Shown here: positions 8,108-14,695 of the stretch, piece by piece | How positions within the stretch are numbered: position 1 is the first letter of the stretch | Layout: the number at the start of each line of letters is the position of its first letter | From: Pseudomonadota bacterium | GTDB taxonomy: Bacteria; Pseudomonadota; Alphaproteobacteria; Caulobacterales; Caulobacteraceae | Reading direction: 5' to 3' | Length of the DNA: 25,206 nucleotides | Assembly (NCBI GenBank): GCA_023412655.1 | Contig: JAEYNH010000216.1 | Span: forward strand, 1 to 25,206 | Notes under the pieces: generated by a model | Database searches by the model: none | What the model was told of the DNA's origin: nothing | The model's input: the letters and a program-made list of their open reading frames with translations, nothing else | Made by a program: the position numbers and the translations under genes

Positions 8108-8857
8108 ATGAAGACCCTGATGCGCGTGTCGGCCCTGTCCTTCGCCCTGGCGACCGCCGCGGCGGTTCCCGCCCTGGCGCAGGTGACGGCCCCCGCGCCG
8201 GCCCCCGCGGCCGAGAGCATGTTCCGGGCCACCACCCTGAACCTGGCCGCCTATGGGGAGGCCCGCGTGGCCCCCGACATGGCCACCATCACCCTGGGCG
8301 TGATGACCGAGGGCAAGACCGCCGCCGAGGCCATGCAGGCCAACGCCGCGCGGATGAACGCGGTCATGGCCAGCCTGCGCAAGGCCGGCATCGCCGAGCG
8401 CGACATCCAGACCTCGAACCTGAACCTCAACCCGCAGTACCGCTATCAGGAGAACCAGCCGCCCCAACTGGTGGGCTACCAGGCGTCCAACAACGTCACC
8501 ATCACGGTGAACGACCTCAAGCGCCTGGGTCCAGCCGTGGACGCCACGGTCTCGGCCGGGGCCAATCAGGTGCATGGGATCAGCTTCGGCCTGAAGGACC
8601 CCACCACCGCCGAGAACGCGGCCCGGGAAGAGGCGGTGAAGGCGCTGGCGGCCAAGGCCGACCTCTACGCCCGCGCCACCGGCCATCGGGTGAGCCGCCT
8701 CGTCAGCCTCAGCGAGGGCGGCGGCTATACGCCCCAGCCGCCGATGCCGATTGTGGCCTATGCCGCCAAGCGCGAGATGGACGCCGGCACGCCCGTCTCG
8801 GGCGGCGAGCTGAAGGTGCGCGTGGACATCAGCGGCCTCTACGAGCTGGCGCGCTAG
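8108..8857 (+). CDS. SIMPL-domain (DUF541) exported protein
   Basis: A 249-residue protein with a clear Sec signal peptide (MKTLMRVSALSFALATAAAV...ALAQ) and a proline/alanine-rich spacer, then one SIMPL domain. The family signature is visible: LAAYGEARVAPDMATITLGV, then LRKAGIAERDIQTSNLNLNPQYRY, then GYQASNNVTITVNDLKRLGP, then a C-terminal strand ELKVRVDISGLYEL. Family members form oligomeric periplasmic or outer-membrane-associated proteins of unclear role, some linked to oxidative stress (E. coli YggE). The start at 8108 is chosen because GGAG lies 6-7 nt upstream. An in-frame ATG at 8096 lacks such a site. Its TAG stop overlaps the TAG stop of the convergent lipoprotein gene within the four bases CTAG. 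Confidence 0.9.
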   Translation: MKTLMRVSALSFALATAAAVPALAQVTAPAPAPAAESMFRATTLNLAAYGEARVAPDMATITLGVMTEGKTAAEAMQANAARMNAVMASLRKAGIAERDIQTSNLNLNPQYRYQENQPPQLVGYQASNNVTITVNDLKRLGPAVDATVSAGANQVHGISFGLKDPTTAENAAREEAVKALAAKADLYARATGHRVSRLVSLSEGGGYTPQPPMPIVAYAAKREMDAGTPVSGGELKVRVDISGLYELAR

Positions 8858-9342
8858 GGGTTGGAGACCCCCGCCCTGCGGAAGGCGCCTTCCAGGCGGT
8901 CGGCCATCATCCGGCCCGGGAAGGCGCGATCGCCCTCCATCACCGCCGCATAGACCTGGTTCTTGCCGGCCACGGGCCCGGCCGCCCAGCCGACCCCGCG
9001 GGAGCGGTCGGCGGTGGTGGGACAGCTGAGGTAGCGCGGCTGGCCGTCCTTGGCAGCGGCCTCAAGCAGGTCGCCCACGGCCATGTCGCCGCCGCCCTGG
9101 CAGTCCGGGTAGCGCTTCGCGCAGGTGGTGGCGGTGTTGTAGCGGTACAGCGTCCGGCCGCCCGTCTCGGCGATCAGCACGCAGGTGTTGGGGTCGCCGA
9201 CGGCGCGCGAGACCGCCTCGTCGAGGGCAGCCTTGTCCACCCCGGGCGGGGCGTCAGGCGAGCAGGCGGAAAGCATCGCCGCGGCCAGGCCGGCGGCGAT
9301 GACGAGGGCGCTAGGCGGCGTTCTTGATTTCGTTGCCATCAT
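8854..9342 (-). CDS. Predicted lipoprotein of unknown function, overlapping panD
   Basis: About 162 residues, starting at either of two adjacent ATGs (9342 or 9339) inside the 3' end of panD. This is an overlap of about 30 nt, with no independent ribosome site, so translation is probably coupled to panD. The N-terminus has basic residues, a hydrophobic core and a lipobox LSAC with Cys27, so it should be a lipid-anchored periplasmic or membrane protein. The mature part contains several cysteines (NTCVLIAETG, TTCAKRYPDCQGG, YLSCPTTAD) and a stretch GVGWAAGPVAGKNQVYAAVM. I do not recognise the family. The pairing with panD is positional and gives no evidence for a role in pantothenate synthesis. 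The longer frame upstream of the ATG pair is panD sequence read in another frame. Confidence 0.75.
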   Translation of the reverse strand: MMATKSRTPPSALVIAAGLAAAMLSACSPDAPPGVDKAALDEAVSRAVGDPNTCVLIAETGGRTLYRYNTATTCAKRYPDCQGGGDMAVGDLLEAAAKDGQPRYLSCPTTADRSRGVGWAAGPVAGKNQVYAAVMEGDRAFPGRMMADRLEGAFRRAGVSNP

Positions 9343-9667
9343 CCAGGAGCACGACCGTGGGCGCATAGTTCCGGGCCTCCTCGGCCGGCAGCATCCCATA
9401 GGTCACCACGATGACCTTGTCGCCCTTCTGGACCAGGCGCGCGGCCGCGCCGTTCACGCCGATCACCTTCGAGCCGCGGGGAGCCTCGATAGCGTAGGTG
9501 GTGAAGCGCGCGCCGTTGGTGATGTTCAGCACGTCGACCTGCTCGTGCGGCAGGATGCCCGACGCGTCCAGCAGGTCACGGTCGATGGCGATGGAGCCTT
9601 CGTAGTCGAGGTCGGCCTGGGTGACCGTCGCCCGGTGCAGCTTGGACTTCATCAAGGTGAGCAGCAT
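9311..9667 (-). CDS. panD: Aspartate 1-decarboxylase proenzyme
   Basis: A 118-residue pyruvoyl enzyme that converts L-aspartate to beta-alanine, the precursor used for pantothenate and coenzyme A. The sequence aligns by eye to E. coli PanD almost position by position: KSKLHRATVT at the start, the self-cleavage site YEGS with Gly24-Ser25 (Ser25 becomes the pyruvoyl group), Arg54 and Tyr58 in NGARFTTYAI, then GSKVIGVNGAAARL and the C-terminal PAEEARNYAPTVV. The ATG at 9667 gives the standard N-terminus. A GAGGA lies about 10 nt upstream. A good -35/-10 pair lies at 9760-9788. The lipoprotein gene begins inside its 3' end. No other pan gene is in view. Confidence 0.97.
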   Translation of the reverse strand: MLLTLMKSKLHRATVTQADLDYEGSIAIDRDLLDASGILPHEQVDVLNITNGARFTTYAIEAPRGSKVIGVNGAAARLVQKGDKVIVVTYGMLPAEEARNYAPTVVLLDDGNEIKNAA

Positions 9668-9759
9668 GCCGAAATCGTCCTCGTGGAACGCTGTGGCCGC
9701 GGGAGGCACACGCACATGGCCCCAAACCCGACAACACGGGTCCGCACGGAAGCGAGGCG

Positions 9760-9788
9760 CATATACGCACGCTACGCCCCCGGTTCAA
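9760..9788 (-). promoter_or_regulatory. Predicted sigma-70-type promoter of panD
   Basis: On the minus strand a -35 TTGAAC (9788-9783) and a -10 TATATG (9765-9760) are separated by exactly 17 nt. Transcription would start near 9753, giving a leader of roughly 86 nt before the panD ATG. The match is by eye. No other promoter candidate of similar quality was seen in this gap. Confidence 0.65.
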
Positions 9789-9880
9789 TGCCGCATTGCA
9801 GCGCGGATGTCGCAGGGGGAGGCGAGGGCCCGGAAGCTCCATCCTGCGAGACGGTCGAGGGAGCGCTAACAGGCGGGGGG

Positions 9881-9903
9881 CGCAGCCCGCGTCGCGGGCT
9901 GCG
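9881..9903. repeat. Perfect inverted repeat, 11-nt arms around a single base
   Basis: CGCAGCCCGCG, then T, then CGCGGGCTGCG. As RNA or single-stranded DNA it would form a stem of about 9-10 pairs with a tight loop. No T-run follows on either strand, so a simple intrinsic terminator is unlikely. Its position 98 nt upstream of the PEBP start could fit a protein-binding dyad or a leader hairpin. Confidence 0.6.
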
Positions 9904-10000
9904 GTGCAATGCAGCACGCCCGCCGACCGCCCGGCTCGACGCCGAGCGCAACCATCCCGCGGGGCTCCGGTTCTAACGCCGGGCCCTGCAGGAGACCGAC

Positions 10001-10549
10001 ATGAGCGACCACGAACAGCACTCCGGCGAGTCCATCGCCATCATGCGGGTGGAGCCGATCTACGACACGGGCGTACTGGTCACCTGCCCTGTTCAGGAGG
10101 CGGACGGCCGCCTGCCCGACCGGTACTCCGCCTATCACGACAACATCTCGCCGCCCCTGGCCTGGTCTGATGTGCCCGAAGTCCAGGCCTGGGCGATCAT
10201 CGTCGAGGATCCGGACGCCCCGCGGGAGGAGCCGTTCATTCACTGGATGATCTGGAACATCGCCGGCGAGGTCACCGCCCTGGCCGAGGGCATCGGCAAC
10301 GTCCCCGACCCTGTCACGCCGCAGGGCGCCGTCCAAGGCCGGAACGACATGGGCGGCTATGGCTGGTTCGGCCCGCGGCCACCCGTGGGGCACGGCGTCC
10401 ACCGCTACTATTTCCAGGTCTTCGCCCTGAACGAGGTCATCGAAATGGGCCCGGACACGCCCCTGGAGCAGCTGCTCCACGCCCTCAAGGCCCGCACCCT
10501 CGCCAAGGGCGAGATGATGACCACCTACGAGGCGCCCGCCCAGCAGTAG
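10001..10549 (+). CDS. YbhB/YbcL-family (PEBP, Raf-kinase-inhibitor-like) protein
   Basis: A 182-residue protein of the bacterial phosphatidylethanolamine-binding-protein family. Its signature blocks are present in order: ISPPLAWSDVPEVQAWAIIV, EDPDAP (the DPDAP anion-site loop), HWMIWNIAGEV, then GRNDMGGYGWFGPRPPVG and the HRYYFQVFAL strand. There is no signal peptide, so it is probably cytoplasmic. Family members bind small anionic or phospholipid-like ligands. The role in bacteria is mostly undefined. The start ATG at 10001 has AGGAG about 7 nt upstream. The hydrolase gene follows 77 nt downstream on the same strand but has its own SD and a possible promoter. Confidence 0.92.
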   Translation: MSDHEQHSGESIAIMRVEPIYDTGVLVTCPVQEADGRLPDRYSAYHDNISPPLAWSDVPEVQAWAIIVEDPDAPREEPFIHWMIWNIAGEVTALAEGIGNVPDPVTPQGAVQGRNDMGGYGWFGPRPPVGHGVHRYYFQVFALNEVIEMGPDTPLEQLLHALKARTLAKGEMMTTYEAPAQQ

Positions 10550-10565
10550 CCACCGCCGCTTTCCC

Positions 10566-10595
10566 TTGACGGACCTCGCGTCACCGGGCGCTATC
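10566..10595 (+). promoter_or_regulatory. Possible promoter of the serine hydrolase gene
   Basis: TTGACG at 10566-10571 and GCTATC at 10590-10595 with an 18-nt spacer, just upstream of the AAGGAG and ATG. TTGACG and GCTA recall the remembered Caulobacter housekeeping consensus, but the spacer is longer than that consensus usually has. Confidence 0.35.
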
Positions 10596-10626
10596 CTTGC
10601 CTGAACGACGATAAGGAGACGCGGGG

Positions 10627-11880
10627 ATGGACGGCGCCCAGGTTACGCAAGGCCAGCCCGAAGGCTTCGACGCCGAGGCCCTCGCCCAGGTCCCCGCCGC
10701 CATGCAGGCGATGATCGACCAGGGCGCCCTCTCCGGCATGGTCACCCTGGTCTGGCGCAAGGGCGAGATCGTGCAGCTCAACACCCTGGGCAGCCGCGAC
10801 CTGGCCACCAAGGCGCCCATGCAGCGCGACACGCTGTTCCGCATCGCCTCCATGACCAAGCCGGTCACCTCCGTCGCCGCCATGATGCTGGTCGAGGAAG
10901 GCAAGCTGAAGCTGGACGATCCCATCACCAGGTGGATCCCCGAGCTCGCCGACCTGCAGGTCCTGAAGGACGCGGCCGGTCCCCTCGACGACACCTATCC
11001 CGCGCCCCGCGACATCACGGTGGAGGATCTGCTGACCCACCGTTCGGGCTTGGCCTACGCCTTCACCTCGATGGGCCCCATCGCCCATGCCTACGAGAAG
11101 ACCCTTGGCCCGCCCCTGGGCTACGGCGTCAGCCCCGACTGGTGGCTGGAGAAGCTGGGGACTCTGCCGCTCAGCTACGCGCCCGGCGAGCGCTTCCACT
11201 ACAGCCACGCCACCGAGGTGCTGGGCTTCCTCATCGCCCGGATCGAAGGCAAGACCCTGGGCGAGGTTTTGCGTGAGCGCGTCTTCGCGCCCCTGGGCAT
11301 GAACGACACCGACTTCTGGATGCCGCCCGAGAAGGCCGGCCGTATCGCCAGGCTCTACAAGGCGGTCGAGGGCCCGCTCGAGGACGTTTCCTGGCCCGAG
11401 CCGGCGCAGCGCCTCGAGTTCGAGGCCGGCGGCGGCGGCCTGATCTCCACCGCCGACGACTACCTCAAGTTCGCCCGAATGATGCTGGGCGGCGGCAAGG
11501 TGGACGGCGTGCGCCTGCTGAATGCGGAGACTGTGGCGCTGATGCGCGCCAATCGCCTCACCGAGGAACAGCGCAGCCATGGCTTCCTCGGCATGCCCTT
11601 CTGGCTCAGCCAGGGCTTCGGCCTGGGGGTCTCCATGATCCTCGATTCCGAGAAGCACCAGTGGATGGGCGCCGGGGGCGAAGGCGCGTTCGGCTGGCCC
11701 GGCGCCTTCGGGACCTGGTGGCAGGCCGATCCCACCGAGGACATGATCCTGATCTTCCTGATCCAGGACTCCATGCCCCTCGGCCCCGAGGCGGTCACCG
11801 CCATGCAGGGCGAGCGCCCGTCGGGCCGGCTGGCGCTGCCGATCTTCCAGAAGATGGTCTACGGGGCCCTGCGCAAATAG
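10627..11880 (+). CDS. Class C beta-lactamase-like serine hydrolase (EstB-type esterase)
   Basis: A 417-residue member of the beta-lactamase/penicillin-binding-protein family (COG1680). The catalytic SxxK is Ser75-Met-Thr-Lys78 in FRIASMTKPVTSVAAM. The second motif is Tyr192-Ser-His194 (FHYSHATEVLG), at the place of the YxN or YSN motif. DLLTHRSGL at about 134-142 is the usual surrounding sequence. GGGLISTADDYLKFARMM and a C-terminal WPGAFGTWW, at the place of the KTG/HTG motif, complete the fold. It has no export signal, which suggests a cytoplasmic esterase rather than a periplasmic beta-lactamase. The start is well supported by AAGGAG 8 nt upstream. It ends 3 nt before the stop of the convergent secreted-protein gene. 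The natural substrate is unknown. Confidence 0.9.
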   Translation: MDGAQVTQGQPEGFDAEALAQVPAAMQAMIDQGALSGMVTLVWRKGEIVQLNTLGSRDLATKAPMQRDTLFRIASMTKPVTSVAAMMLVEEGKLKLDDPITRWIPELADLQVLKDAAGPLDDTYPAPRDITVEDLLTHRSGLAYAFTSMGPIAHAYEKTLGPPLGYGVSPDWWLEKLGTLPLSYAPGERFHYSHATEVLGFLIARIEGKTLGEVLRERVFAPLGMNDTDFWMPPEKAGRIARLYKAVEGPLEDVSWPEPAQRLEFEAGGGGLISTADDYLKFARMMLGGGKVDGVRLLNAETVALMRANRLTEEQRSHGFLGMPFWLSQGFGLGVSMILDSEKHQWMGAGGEGAFGWPGAFGTWWQADPTEDMILIFLIQDSMPLGPEAVTAMQGERPSGRLALPIFQKMVYGALRK

Positions 11881-11883
11881 GCG

Positions 11884-12237
11884 CTACGGCCGACGGGGCG
11901 CCACGCAGATCGGCCGCCCATCGATGGTCGCGCCCTCCAGCGAGCCTCCGCGCGCCGCCTGCCGGCGCACCCGGTTGAGGGCGACGTTCTCCGGCGGCGG
12001 GCTCTGGCCGGGGCCACAGATCGCCACCCGGGTCCGCATGCCGCCGGCCGGGCAGGTGCAGAGGAACTCGCTCCGATCCAGCCGGCTGGCCGGCACGCTG
12101 CACCGGGCGGGGATCGCCTCGCCGCTCACGTCGATGCATTGGATCGTCCAGGTGGGCGGGTGCTCGCTCACCGGCTGCGCCGGCGCCATGGCGGGCAGGG
12201 CCAGCAGGACCAGGGCCGACAGCATGGATGCGCGCAT
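11884..12237 (-). CDS. Small secreted cysteine-rich protein, unknown function
   Basis: A 117-residue protein with a Sec signal peptide (MRASMLSALVLLALPAMAPA, cleavage near QPVSE). The mature part has six cysteines at 34, 46, 60, 62, 74 and 111, enough for three disulfides, including a CTC pair and AICGPGQSPPPENVALNR. It is basic at the C-terminus. I do not recognise the family. The gene call rests on the signal peptide, a GAGGAG seven bases before the ATG, and its fit between neighbours: a 3-nt gap to the convergent hydrolase stop, and divergence from the rod-like gene. It is likely periplasmic or secreted. Confidence 0.75.
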   Translation of the reverse strand: MRASMLSALVLLALPAMAPAQPVSEHPPTWTIQCIDVSGEAIPARCSVPASRLDRSEFLCTCPAGGMRTRVAICGPGQSPPPENVALNRVRRQAARGGSLEGATIDGRPICVAPRRP

Positions 12238-12321
12238 GGTCGTCTCCTCGGCCGTAACGCTACGCCCGGCGGGCGGCGTTCACCACATCCTTCAGCAACA
12301 CCTTAACGCCGTTGCGGCTTC

Positions 12322-12552
12322 ATGGGCCGCATGGACGCGCTCTCCATCGCCCGCGGCGGACTGGCCGCCGCCGAACGCCGCTTCGAGGCGGCCGCCTCCC
12401 GCATCGCCAAGGCCCCGGCCGGCGACGGCTCCGATTTGGTCCACGGGGTCGTGGACATGGTCCAGGCCAAGCACCACTTCACCGCCAACCTCAAGGTTGT
12501 CCGGGCGGCCGACGAGATGTGGAAGTCGCTTCTCGAAATTCAGGTACGCTGA
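12322..12552 (+). CDS. 76-residue flagellar-rod-like (FlgB/FlgC/FlgG terminal-domain) protein
   Basis: The protein joins an N-terminal helix like those of rod and hook proteins (MDALSIARGGLAAAERRFEAAASRIAK; compare the usual ALSG..AA..R....ASNIAN pattern) to a C-terminal helix like the Flg_bbr_C end (DLVHGVVDMVQAKHHFTANLKVVRAADEMWKSLLEIQVR; compare VEELVNMI..QRAYE.N.K....AD.M). The middle domain of real rod proteins is absent. Such minimal proteins could form a coiled coil as the rod core does. No flagellar gene is nearby. Two in-frame ATGs (12322 and 12331) are possible and neither has a clear SD. Similarity is from pattern memory, but the C-terminal match is strong. Function is not known to me. 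Confidence 0.7.
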   Translation: MGRMDALSIARGGLAAAERRFEAAASRIAKAPAGDGSDLVHGVVDMVQAKHHFTANLKVVRAADEMWKSLLEIQVR

Positions 12553-12638
12553 AGGCCTTCCCAGCGCCTGCGCCCTGGCGCAGAATGCCCCCGCCGCGCG
12601 GCGTACCTAGGATCGCGCGCCAGTCGGGGGATACGCCT

Positions 12639-13121
12639 TTGCACCGCCTCACGTCCGGCCTGGCCTTCGGGGCCGCGGCTCTGTTGCTCGGAGCCTGCCA
12701 GCCCAAGGCCCAGGAGCCGCAGTTTTCCGGCCTCGATATGCAGGAGCTGATGGTCCACGTGGTGGACCCCGCCGCCTTCGCCTTCTGGCGCGGCTCGGGC
12801 TACGACATCACAGAGGATGGCGAGCGCGACCTGTCCCCCACCACGGAAGAGGGCTGGAAGGTGGTCGAGGATGGCGCGGCGACAGTGGCCGAGGCCGGCA
12901 ACCTGCTGATGCTGCCTGGCCGGGCGCGCGAGCCGGCGGCCGAGTGGAACAAGTACGCCCGGCTGATGACCGAGCGCGCTCTCGAGGCCAAGGCGGCCGC
13001 CGAGGCCAAGGACAAGCAGGCCCTGTTCGACACCGGCGGGCGCCTCTACCAGGCCTGCGTCGCTTGCCACGAGAAGTTCGTCATCCAGCCGCTCGAAGGC
13101 GAGGCCCCCCTCGCCCAATAG
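12639..13121 (+). CDS. Lipoprotein c-type cytochrome (cytochrome c'/c556-like)
   Basis: About 160 residues. A lipoprotein signal HRLTSGLAFGAAALLLGAC (lipobox LGAC, Cys20) is followed by a helical, alanine- and glutamate-rich domain and, near the C-terminus, the heme-c attachment motif CVACH (Cys140, Cys143, His144) in YQACVACHEKF. A single C-terminal CxxCH after a helical bundle is the layout of cytochrome c'/c556 proteins, which act in periplasmic electron transfer or bind gaseous ligands. I choose a TTG start at 12639 because it gives a standard lipoprotein signal and follows a GGGGG run. An in-frame ATG at 12585 would add 18 residues and hide the signal. No oxidoreductase partner is adjacent. 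Confidence 0.82.
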   Translation: MHRLTSGLAFGAAALLLGACQPKAQEPQFSGLDMQELMVHVVDPAAFAFWRGSGYDITEDGERDLSPTTEEGWKVVEDGAATVAEAGNLLMLPGRAREPAAEWNKYARLMTERALEAKAAAEAKDKQALFDTGGRLYQACVACHEKFVIQPLEGEAPLAQ

Positions 13122-13125
13122 GCAC

Positions 13126-13151
13126 GAAAAAGGGGAGCCTTGCGGCTCCCC
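13126..13151 (-). terminator. Intrinsic terminator of the DUF6152 gene
   Basis: Stem GGGGAGCC (13132-13139) with GGCTCCCC (13144-13151) around a TTGC loop, with five A's at 13127-13131 on the plus strand. On the minus strand this reads as an 8-bp GC stem followed by TTTTT, a standard intrinsic terminator 27 nt after the DUF6152 stop. It may also slow the convergent cytochrome transcript, though no T-run follows on the plus strand. Confidence 0.85.
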
Positions 13152-13177
13152 TCTCCGTATTCGTCGCTGTCGGAGAC

Positions 13178-13627
13178 CTACCGGTCGGTGGGGTCCGAAC
13201 CGTCCTTCGGCGCGCCGGTGCCCGACGAGCCCATGAAGATCTTGCGGCCGTCGGCGAAGGTCACATCGCGGCCGTTGGCCTTGCAGGCCGGCTTGCAGAG
13301 CTTGTCCTTCGACTGGTAGCCGCGGACCACGATCTCGGTCCCGGGCTTCAGCGAGTTGCGGTCGATGCCGGCGCGCAGCAGGGTGTTGGGCGTTCCGCCC
13401 TCCACCATCCAGGCGCCCTGGGCGTGTTGCGAGTTGGTGTTGTTGATGTGCACCCAGGCGTGGGGGTTGATCCATTCCACGCGGGTGACCTTGCCGCGCA
13501 GCAGGACCGGCGCCTTGCCGTCGAATTCCGCCGCGAAGGCGTGGTGGGCCACGGCCGCCCCGCCGGCGATCGCGCCGCCGAGGACGGCGCCGGTCACCGC
13601 GCCAATGATCCAGTGCTTCTTATCCAT
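13178..13627 (-). CDS. DUF6152-family exported protein
   Basis: A 149-residue protein whose N-terminus is a glycine/alanine-rich signal or membrane helix (WIIGAVTGAVLGGAIAGG) ending before AHHAFAAEFD. The family pattern is clear: HHAFAAEFD, then GKVTRVEWINPHAWVHI, then GTPNTLLRAGI, then GTEIVVRGYQSKD, then GRDVTFADGRKIFMGSSGTG. Cys111 and Cys115 may form a disulfide. The function of the family is not established. It is exported and rich in conserved His and Trp, so metal or ligand binding is possible but unproven. The ATG at 13627 has GGAGG 7 nt upstream. It is the second gene of a two-gene unit after the 287-residue exported protein and is followed by a terminator. Confidence 0.85.
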   Translation of the reverse strand: MDKKHWIIGAVTGAVLGGAIAGGAAVAHHAFAAEFDGKAPVLLRGKVTRVEWINPHAWVHINNTNSQHAQGAWMVEGGTPNTLLRAGIDRNSLKPGTEIVVRGYQSKDKLCKPACKANGRDVTFADGRKIFMGSSGTGAPKDGSDPTDR

Positions 13628-13696
13628 CTTGCGCCTCCAACGCCGGATGTCGGTTCCTGTCGTCGTCCCAGACGACGGCCTCAAGGGCCGCCGCGA

Positions 13697-14560
13697 TTAC
13701 TTTAGCGGTTCTTTCCGCAGGTCGCCGTACATCAGCTCTTCCACGAACTCGACGCACTTGAACTGGTTGAGCTGAGCGTCCTCACCCACACGCTTGTAGA
13801 GGTTCATGCTCATCTTCCACGGCCGCGTGAAGGTGTCCGGATCGGTGATCGTCGCCTCGTAGCGCATCGTCATCGGGCCGGTGGGGGTGTAGCGCTCCAC
13901 CACCGTCATGTTGGCCGAGTGGTGGTTGCCGGCGCGGTCGAACCAGGTGCGGTCGTTCTGGCCGGTGACGGTGATCTCCAGCGTGTCGCCGTCCCACCGG
14001 GCCACCGACTGGCCCATCCAGCTGTCCACCGGCGGCGGGCCCGGGTCGTCGAACATGATGTTGCGCACCGCCCCGGCATATTCGTAGGCGATCAGCATCG
14101 ACTTGTCGGACTGGAAGATCTGGAACGGCAGGTGCATGTAGTTCGCCCGCGGCACACCCGGCAGGTAGCACTTCACCTCCGGATCGCGTTCCAGGTAGTT
14201 CTGCCGGTTCTCGTCGCGGATCTTCTTGGCTTCCGGCGTGTAGGGGATTTCACCGCCTTCCACGACGCCCTTGCCGGCCGGCACGGCGCCCACGGCGCCG
14301 AGGGCCAGGACTTCCTTGGCCGGCAGCGGCCAGACCGGACCCGGCCGGGTCTGCAACGCCGAACGGGCGGCGTGCGGCTCGATGTCCCAGCCGGCGGTGT
14401 TCATCACCTGCCAGACGCCGTTGAGGTCGGGGAGCTTGGTGCCCGCCAGGCGCTGGGCCTTGTAGGTCGCCGCCGCCTTGGGCTTCGGTTGGGCCACTGC
14501 GGCGGTGCCGACCGTCGCCAGGGCCAGGACCGCGACAGCCGCTGCTGCTGCTTTGATCAT
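13697..14560 (-). CDS. Conserved exported protein paired with DUF6152, unknown function
   Basis: 287 residues with a Sec signal peptide (MIKAAAAAVAVLALATVGTAAVAQ). The mature protein starts with the repeatedly seen pattern LPDLNGVWQ and contains DPEVKCYLPGVPRANYMHLP, FQIFQSDKSMLIAYEYAGAVRNI, SWMGQSVARWDGDTLEITV and WFDRAGNHHSANMTVVERYT. I recognise this as a conserved hypothetical family that in my memory is common near DUF6152 genes in Caulobacterales and Sphingomonadales. I know no function. The beta-rich C-terminal half resembles a lipocalin-like or ligand-binding barrel in pattern only. The DUF6152 gene follows after 69 nt on the same strand, so the two probably form an operon. The start codon is preceded by GAGAG and a GGGGGAAA run. 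Confidence 0.85.
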   Translation of the reverse strand: MIKAAAAAVAVLALATVGTAAVAQPKPKAAATYKAQRLAGTKLPDLNGVWQVMNTAGWDIEPHAARSALQTRPGPVWPLPAKEVLALGAVGAVPAGKGVVEGGEIPYTPEAKKIRDENRQNYLERDPEVKCYLPGVPRANYMHLPFQIFQSDKSMLIAYEYAGAVRNIMFDDPGPPPVDSWMGQSVARWDGDTLEITVTGQNDRTWFDRAGNHHSANMTVVERYTPTGPMTMRYEATITDPDTFTRPWKMSMNLYKRVGEDAQLNQFKCVEFVEELMYGDLRKEPLK

Positions 14561-14661
14561 GCTCTCGTTTCCCCCAAGACCCCGTTCGGCGAACCGCCAG
14601 GGCCATTCTTTGCATCAAGCCTAATCAACGTTCAGTCTCAGCGCCAGCTTGCGCCCGCGCT

Positions 14662-14690
14662 TTGACAGGATCGGCGTCGGCGAGTAGCGG
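14662..14690 (+). promoter_or_regulatory. Possible promoter of the 2OG-oxygenase gene
   Basis: A perfect -35 TTGACA (14662-14667) is followed after 17 nt by TAGCGG (14685-14690), a weak -10. If used, transcription would start at or within a base or two of the ATG at 14696, giving a leaderless mRNA. The gene indeed lacks a good SD. Confidence 0.35.
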
Positions 14691-14695
14691 ACGGC

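Larger units (their letters stand above)
9668..10000. other. 333-nt divergent gap between panD and the PEBP gene
   Basis: The left part holds the panD leader and promoter. The right part (about 9800-9980) shows no convincing gene and no good promoter for the rightward gene. It contains the near-perfect inverted repeat at 9881-9903. Open frames here read through both flanks without recognisable protein character. Confidence 0.6.

Noticed and set aside
9185..9976. Plus-strand frame across panD and the gap to the PEBP gene
   Set aside because: Antisense to panD and the lipoprotein gene; no SD or family pattern.
14536..14552. GCTGCTGCTG run as a microsatellite
   Set aside because: It only encodes the alanine run of the signal peptide.
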